Origin: Pyrinomonadaceae bacterium
GTDB lineage: Bacteria > Acidobacteriota > Blastocatellia > Pyrinomonadales > Pyrinomonadaceae
Assembly: GCA_014379075.1 (NCBI GenBank)
Contig: JACMMN010000243.1
Coordinates: 1-9,426, forward strand
Direction: 5' to 3'
DNA length: 9,426 nucleotides
Made by a program: the position numbers and the translations under genes. Below, one piece after another: positions 6,475-9,426 of this stretch (positions are counted from its first letter, which is position 1; every line of letters starts with the position of its first letter). Under the pieces are notes generated by a model. It worked only from the letters and a program-made list of their open reading frames with translations. It did not search any database and was not told the DNA's origin.

Positions 6475-6829
6475 TGTTGAAGTCTATCGTATCGCCGAAA
6501 CGATGACCAGAACCCCGCGTTTCGCCAAGCGTGTGTTTACGGAATATGAGCGTAATTACTGCGACAATAAGGGCGCGGCGGCGGCTCAAAGCTATGCCGG
6601 GCGGTTTGCGGCAAAAGAAGCTTTCCTAAAGGCCCTTCAAACTGGCTGGCGTAGAAAGATCACGTGGCAGGACGTCGAGATCGTCTCGGACAGCCAGGGC
6701 GTGCCGTCTTTCCGGATCAAGGGCGAGGCGGAGAAACTTCTAAGCGATCTGGGCGCGAACCGTATCCATCTTTCAATATCACATACGACCGAACACGCCG
6801 TTGCTCAGGTAATACTGGAAAAGGCCTAG
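6449..6829 (+). CDS. acpS: Holo-[acyl-carrier-protein] synthase
   Basis: Transfers 4'-phosphopantetheine from coenzyme A to a serine of acyl carrier protein, making it active for fatty-acid synthesis; cytoplasmic. The 126 aa length is typical of the AcpS trimer-forming type. The conserved MILSIGTDIVEVYRI opens the protein, with the Mg2+ ligand D8. The second motif GRFAAKEAFLKAL (51-63) supplies E57, and HLSISHTTEHAVAQVI (107-122) is the C-terminal signature. The start at 6449 is firm because the conserved motif begins at residue 1. It is head-to-head with pgeF and the two coding regions overlap by 14 to 26 bp, so its promoter must lie inside pgeF. The upstream sequence has no Shine-Dalgarno. 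It ends with TAG at 6827-6829, followed by a hairpin. Confidence 0.95.
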   Translation: MILSIGTDIVEVYRIAETMTRTPRFAKRVFTEYERNYCDNKGAAAAQSYAGRFAAKEAFLKALQTGWRRKITWQDVEIVSDSQGVPSFRIKGEAEKLLSDLGANRIHLSISHTTEHAVAQVILEKA

Positions 6830-6830
6830 C

Positions 6831-6868
6831 TTGTTTCAGGTGTTTCACCCGCGTGTGAGGTGAAACAA
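6831..6868. terminator. Hairpin between convergent genes, candidate terminator
   Basis: TGTTTCACC at 6841-6849 pairs with GGTGAAACA at 6859-6867 around a 9-nt loop. The nearby TTGTTTCA at 6831-6838 can compete for the same right arm (TGAAACAA, 6861-6868), giving two alternative stems. It fills most of the 48-bp gap between acpS (+) and the nuclease gene (-). There is an A run but no T tract on the (+) side, so it is a weak classical terminator, acting on either strand at best. Confidence 0.5.
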
Positions 6869-6877
6869 AACATGCGA

Positions 6878-8821
6878 TCACGGCTTTAGCGAAGCGGCAG
6901 TGTCATCGAAAGAGAAATAGGCGACCGCCGGATCGTGATCGGAGAAACGTTCGGGACGGGTATCGTCGTTTCGCAAGACCTCGGGAAAATCGGCGTTTAC
7001 GCGGGCAAAGCCGAACCCGTTGATATGTTTGCGCAATGCTTCGTTGATAATAATGTGGTCAATGGCCTGGGCGTTTCCATCAAAAACATATGAATACTGT
7101 TGCTTTGCTTCGATCACATCCACCAAATCGATCAAATCCGGGTTTACAAGATCTTCAGAGCTGTTGAATACCTCATCCTTTGCGGCCGGGCTGCCTTTGA
7201 TCGTGCCGATCAGATCAAGAACACCGTCACTAAACTGGTAAGCATTAAAATCGCCTAGCAAAATTATGCGTTCGTTGGGATTCGCCTTTTGCCTTTCCTG
7301 CACGAATGTCGCCAGATACTCCGCCTGCAAGCGTTTTTTGAGGCGCACATTGTCCTGTCGTTTCGGATCGTTGTAGCCGAGATAGGATTTCAAGTGATTG
7401 ACAATGATGATAAATTCAAAAGGCTGGCCCGACTTTGGATCAACTATCGACGCCCGGAGCATCAGCGGCGTACGGTCATTTGAAAACACCTCTTCTTTCG
7501 TTTCCGGATTCCTGTACTTATCGTCTTTGCCAAGCTGCCTGGTTTCAAGAATCTTTACACGTGCGGTTTTAACCAAAAACCCATTGTCTATACCGCGGCC
7601 GTCGTTCCCTTCAATTAGGAAGGCTTCGTATTTCGGGTCCGGTTTTCCAGCCGTGACAGCGTCAGCGTTGATCTTCTCTGCAAGACGCTTCAATGCCGAG
7701 AGGTTTTCCGCTTCGATTATTCCGATCACATCCGGCGTTTTCATAACGTCCCTGATCGCAAGGGATATCTTCTTCAGGCGACGCTGAAAAGCTTCGGGCG
7801 TGACGATGTCTTCCTTAATTCCGGGATCGTCCTGATCGTCAAAAAAGTTCTCAAGGTTCATGCCGGCGACGGAAAACTGGCGGTCGGTCGGAGATGGTAA
7901 AGGATTCGGTTTGAGGGAACCGGAGACGGATGGCTTGTTAAGTAAATCGGTAAAAATTGTATATTTGCCGGAATTATAGTGGAGGACACCGATCAGGCTT
8001 TTCAACTCCGTTTGGGCGGCGACATCGGCGATCGCGATAAAAGGGCGGAAGGCTGAGGCCGTTTTTACCGATTCGGGCAAAATAAACTGTTCGTTTGTAT
8101 CCACCCGGATCGTTTCGGGATTCGAGTCGAATACAGGAAGTCTCGGAAAGGAGCTCTTGAATTTCCCGGTTTCGGCCAATGCCGTATATTCGCGAATATC
8201 CAAACCCGGTTCGCGAAACGGCCGCGGCATTCCTTTGACAACTCCGAAGAACACGCCGTCCGATGTTGAGCCGGATCTTTTTATATCGACGCGTCCGCCG
8301 GTCGGGGCGACGACGGTAAGTTCGGCGACCTGAACGCGCATTCCCTCGTATCGTTCCAACTGATCGACCTTGTTCGACTTGAAATCCTCCGCCGTAAAAG
8401 TCACCGGCTTCGGAAGCTGGTTCGACCTGGAGATCACCTTCACCTCGTCGCGGCCTTTCCGCATCGAGATCTCGGTAAGCGTCAGGCTAAACGGCTCATT
8501 GTTCCGGCGGAATTCTTCGACGTCCCCGGTGACCGAAACGGAATTGCCGACGGCCGCTTCATTTTGCGGAGCGGTCCGCGTGTAAACGAAGATGCCTTCC
8601 GACGTAGCCGGATTTTTGTCCGATCTGTCGTCCGGTGTTTGTATAAAAAAGCCGGTGCGGACACGTGCCGTTACAATGCCGGAAACCCGGACATTCTGCC
8701 CCGCCAGGGGTGAAGTGTTGGTTTCGCCCTGAACCTGTGCGATCGAAAACTCCTTTTGGGCCAGGGCATCGCGGGAAAGCAGCAGGACACCCAGAACGAC
8801 AGCTAAATGGATTTTCCTCAT
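6878..8821 (-). CDS. Secreted endonuclease/exonuclease/phosphatase (EEP) family nuclease with N-terminal OB-like region
   Basis: A 647 aa exported protein with a signal peptide (hydrophobic 5-15, cleavage near ALAQ, residue 22). Residues about 25-120 look like an OB-fold module of the YhcR/ExeM type (LAGQNVRVSGIVTARVRTGF, later VTGDVEEF), and a second similar stretch may lie at 160-290. The catalytic EEP domain spans about 315-637: N322 in MNLENFF, E370 in IIEAEN, N475/H476 in VNHLKS, D524/N526 in LGDFNAY, D588/H589 in AIDHIIIN, and D628 to D630 in SDHDP. The complete set indicates an active metal-dependent phosphodiesterase, most likely an extracellular or periplasmic DNase; a phosphatase role is possible but less likely. 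It follows the NUC1-type endonuclease gene by 3 nt (TAA, 3 nt, ATG), which suggests one transcript and coupled translation. No Shine-Dalgarno is seen. Confidence 0.9.
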   Translation of the reverse strand: MRKIHLAVVLGVLLLSRDALAQKEFSIAQVQGETNTSPLAGQNVRVSGIVTARVRTGFFIQTPDDRSDKNPATSEGIFVYTRTAPQNEAAVGNSVSVTGDVEEFRRNNEPFSLTLTEISMRKGRDEVKVISRSNQLPKPVTFTAEDFKSNKVDQLERYEGMRVQVAELTVVAPTGGRVDIKRSGSTSDGVFFGVVKGMPRPFREPGLDIREYTALAETGKFKSSFPRLPVFDSNPETIRVDTNEQFILPESVKTASAFRPFIAIADVAAQTELKSLIGVLHYNSGKYTIFTDLLNKPSVSGSLKPNPLPSPTDRQFSVAGMNLENFFDDQDDPGIKEDIVTPEAFQRRLKKISLAIRDVMKTPDVIGIIEAENLSALKRLAEKINADAVTAGKPDPKYEAFLIEGNDGRGIDNGFLVKTARVKILETRQLGKDDKYRNPETKEEVFSNDRTPLMLRASIVDPKSGQPFEFIIIVNHLKSYLGYNDPKRQDNVRLKKRLQAEYLATFVQERQKANPNERIILLGDFNAYQFSDGVLDLIGTIKGSPAAKDEVFNSSEDLVNPDLIDLVDVIEAKQQYSYVFDGNAQAIDHIIINEALRKHINGFGFARVNADFPEVLRNDDTRPERFSDHDPAVAYFSFDDTAASLKP

Positions 8822-8824
8822 CTG

Positions 8825-9426
8825 TTATTCGCGGTCGCGTCTGCGTTCAATGAGTTCCTGCGTGCCTTTTCGTATCTGATTGAAGAAATCGTAGCCGGTA
8901 AGGATCTCGACCGCATCGACCGACACCCTGAAATTACGCCACGGAGCATTGCCGTCGAGCGGCAGCTGGTTCGGAACCACAATGCCGAACGCCCTCGTTC
9001 CCTTGCCGATCCGCTGCAGATCGTCGCTTCCGTTCGGCAGCACGAGTACGACCTTCCACGTAACCGCGGGCACGACGACGCGGCCCTGGGCGATCGTACC
9101 AACATTGCCGGACGGCCCGGACATTATATAAATTTCCTTGCCCTGCCCGGCGAGAGTACGGCAGTAGCTTTCGAATTCTTCCCACGGGCCTTCGTTATTT
9201 TCGCTGATCTGCGGGACCATGTTCGTCATCAAAAATGTCGCCGAATTGTCCGGGATCGAACGTGTCCGGTCACCCGATGGGCACATATGGCCGCGCTGGT
9301 AGCCTGAGCCGCTGTAATCGAATTCGGTCACCTGATACCAGCCGGCGGGCAATGTAGAATCGGGACGGAAATCGTCCTGCCTTCCCGAACTTCCTATCCA
9401 GCTCGCGTCGAGCCGCCACGCAACCC
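8825..9426 (-). CDS. DNA/RNA non-specific endonuclease, NUC1/NucA type (5' partial)
   Basis: Sugar-non-specific nuclease with a beta-beta-alpha-metal active site. The frame is open to the right edge; the TTG at 9352 is internal because codons upstream of it continue the family pattern (WRLDASWIGSSGRQDDFRPD, then TLPAGWYQ). The active-site motif is GYQRGHMCPSGDRT; its His is the general base. The usual Asp of DRGH is Gln here. TNMVPQISENN, followed by WEEFE, supplies the metal-binding Asn and the conserved Glu. The C-terminal part includes the conserved GIVVPNQLP and a helix rich in charged residues, ending ERRRDRE. About 200 residues are visible; a signal peptide would lie outside the window. 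It is cotranscribed with the EEP nuclease just downstream, which points to joint degradation of external nucleic acids. Confidence 0.9.
   Translation of the reverse strand, partial: VAWRLDASWIGSSGRQDDFRPDSTLPAGWYQVTEFDYSGSGYQRGHMCPSGDRTRSIPDNSATFLMTNMVPQISENNEGPWEEFESYCRTLAGQGKEIYIMSGPSGNVGTIAQGRVVVPAVTWKVVLVLPNGSDDLQRIGKGTRAFGIVVPNQLPLDGNAPWRNFRVSVDAVEILTGYDFFNQIRKGTQELIERRRDRE

Noticed and set aside
8807..9307. 166-codon open frame on the + strand
   Set aside because: Antisense to the NUC1-type endonuclease, which has clear catalytic motifs.
1..9426. Search for CRISPR arrays, tRNA/rRNA genes, transposases, toxin-antitoxin or defence genes
   Set aside because: None found by reading; the genes are housekeeping or secreted enzymes, so I do not claim a new system here.

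Overview
The window looks like an ordinary chromosomal stretch of a mid-GC, Gram-negative-type bacterium, most likely an acidobacterium of the Blastocatellia/Pyrinomonadaceae kind. That placement is an inference from protein style: M28 peptidase with a C-terminal PDZ domain, many secreted proteins with short N-terminal signals, a DapF with unusual active-site residues, and start codons almost without Shine-Dalgarno sequences. No marker gene fixes the taxonomy. There are no tRNA or rRNA genes, CRISPR arrays, prophage genes or transposases.

Layout. 1-1127 (+) is the 3' part of a secreted M28 metallopeptidase with a PDZ domain. 1238-2092 (+) is dapF (diaminopimelate epimerase, lysine/peptidoglycan precursor). 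A 21-bp perfect hairpin at 2120-2179 separates it from two convergent (-) genes, an SRPBCC-fold protein (2206-2664) and a secreted NTF2-like protein (2699-3235). Divergent from these, a (+) run holds rlmN (3332-4411), a membrane-anchored protein of unknown function (4472-4990) and a secreted stand-alone DsbD-alpha-like domain (5025-5498). A REP-like pair of inverted repeats (5507-5612) lies where this run meets pgeF/yfiH (5593-6474, -). pgeF is head-to-head with acpS (6449-6829, +), and their 5' coding ends overlap. Convergent with acpS is a (-) operon of two secreted nucleases: a NUC1-type non-specific endonuclease (partial, from the right edge to 8825) followed 3 nt later by an endonuclease/exonuclease/phosphatase-family nuclease with an N-terminal OB-like region (6878-8821).

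How the genes work together. Most are independent housekeeping functions: cell-wall/lysine synthesis, 23S rRNA/tRNA A2-methylation, holo-ACP formation and metabolite repair. The clear functional pair is the nuclease operon, which probably degrades extracellular or periplasmic DNA/RNA for nutrients. I found no convincing new multi-gene system. The points most worth a second look are the DapF with its second catalytic cysteine replaced by serine, the overlapping divergent starts of pgeF and acpS, the REP-like element that supplies the end of pgeF, and the orphan DsbD-alpha domain.
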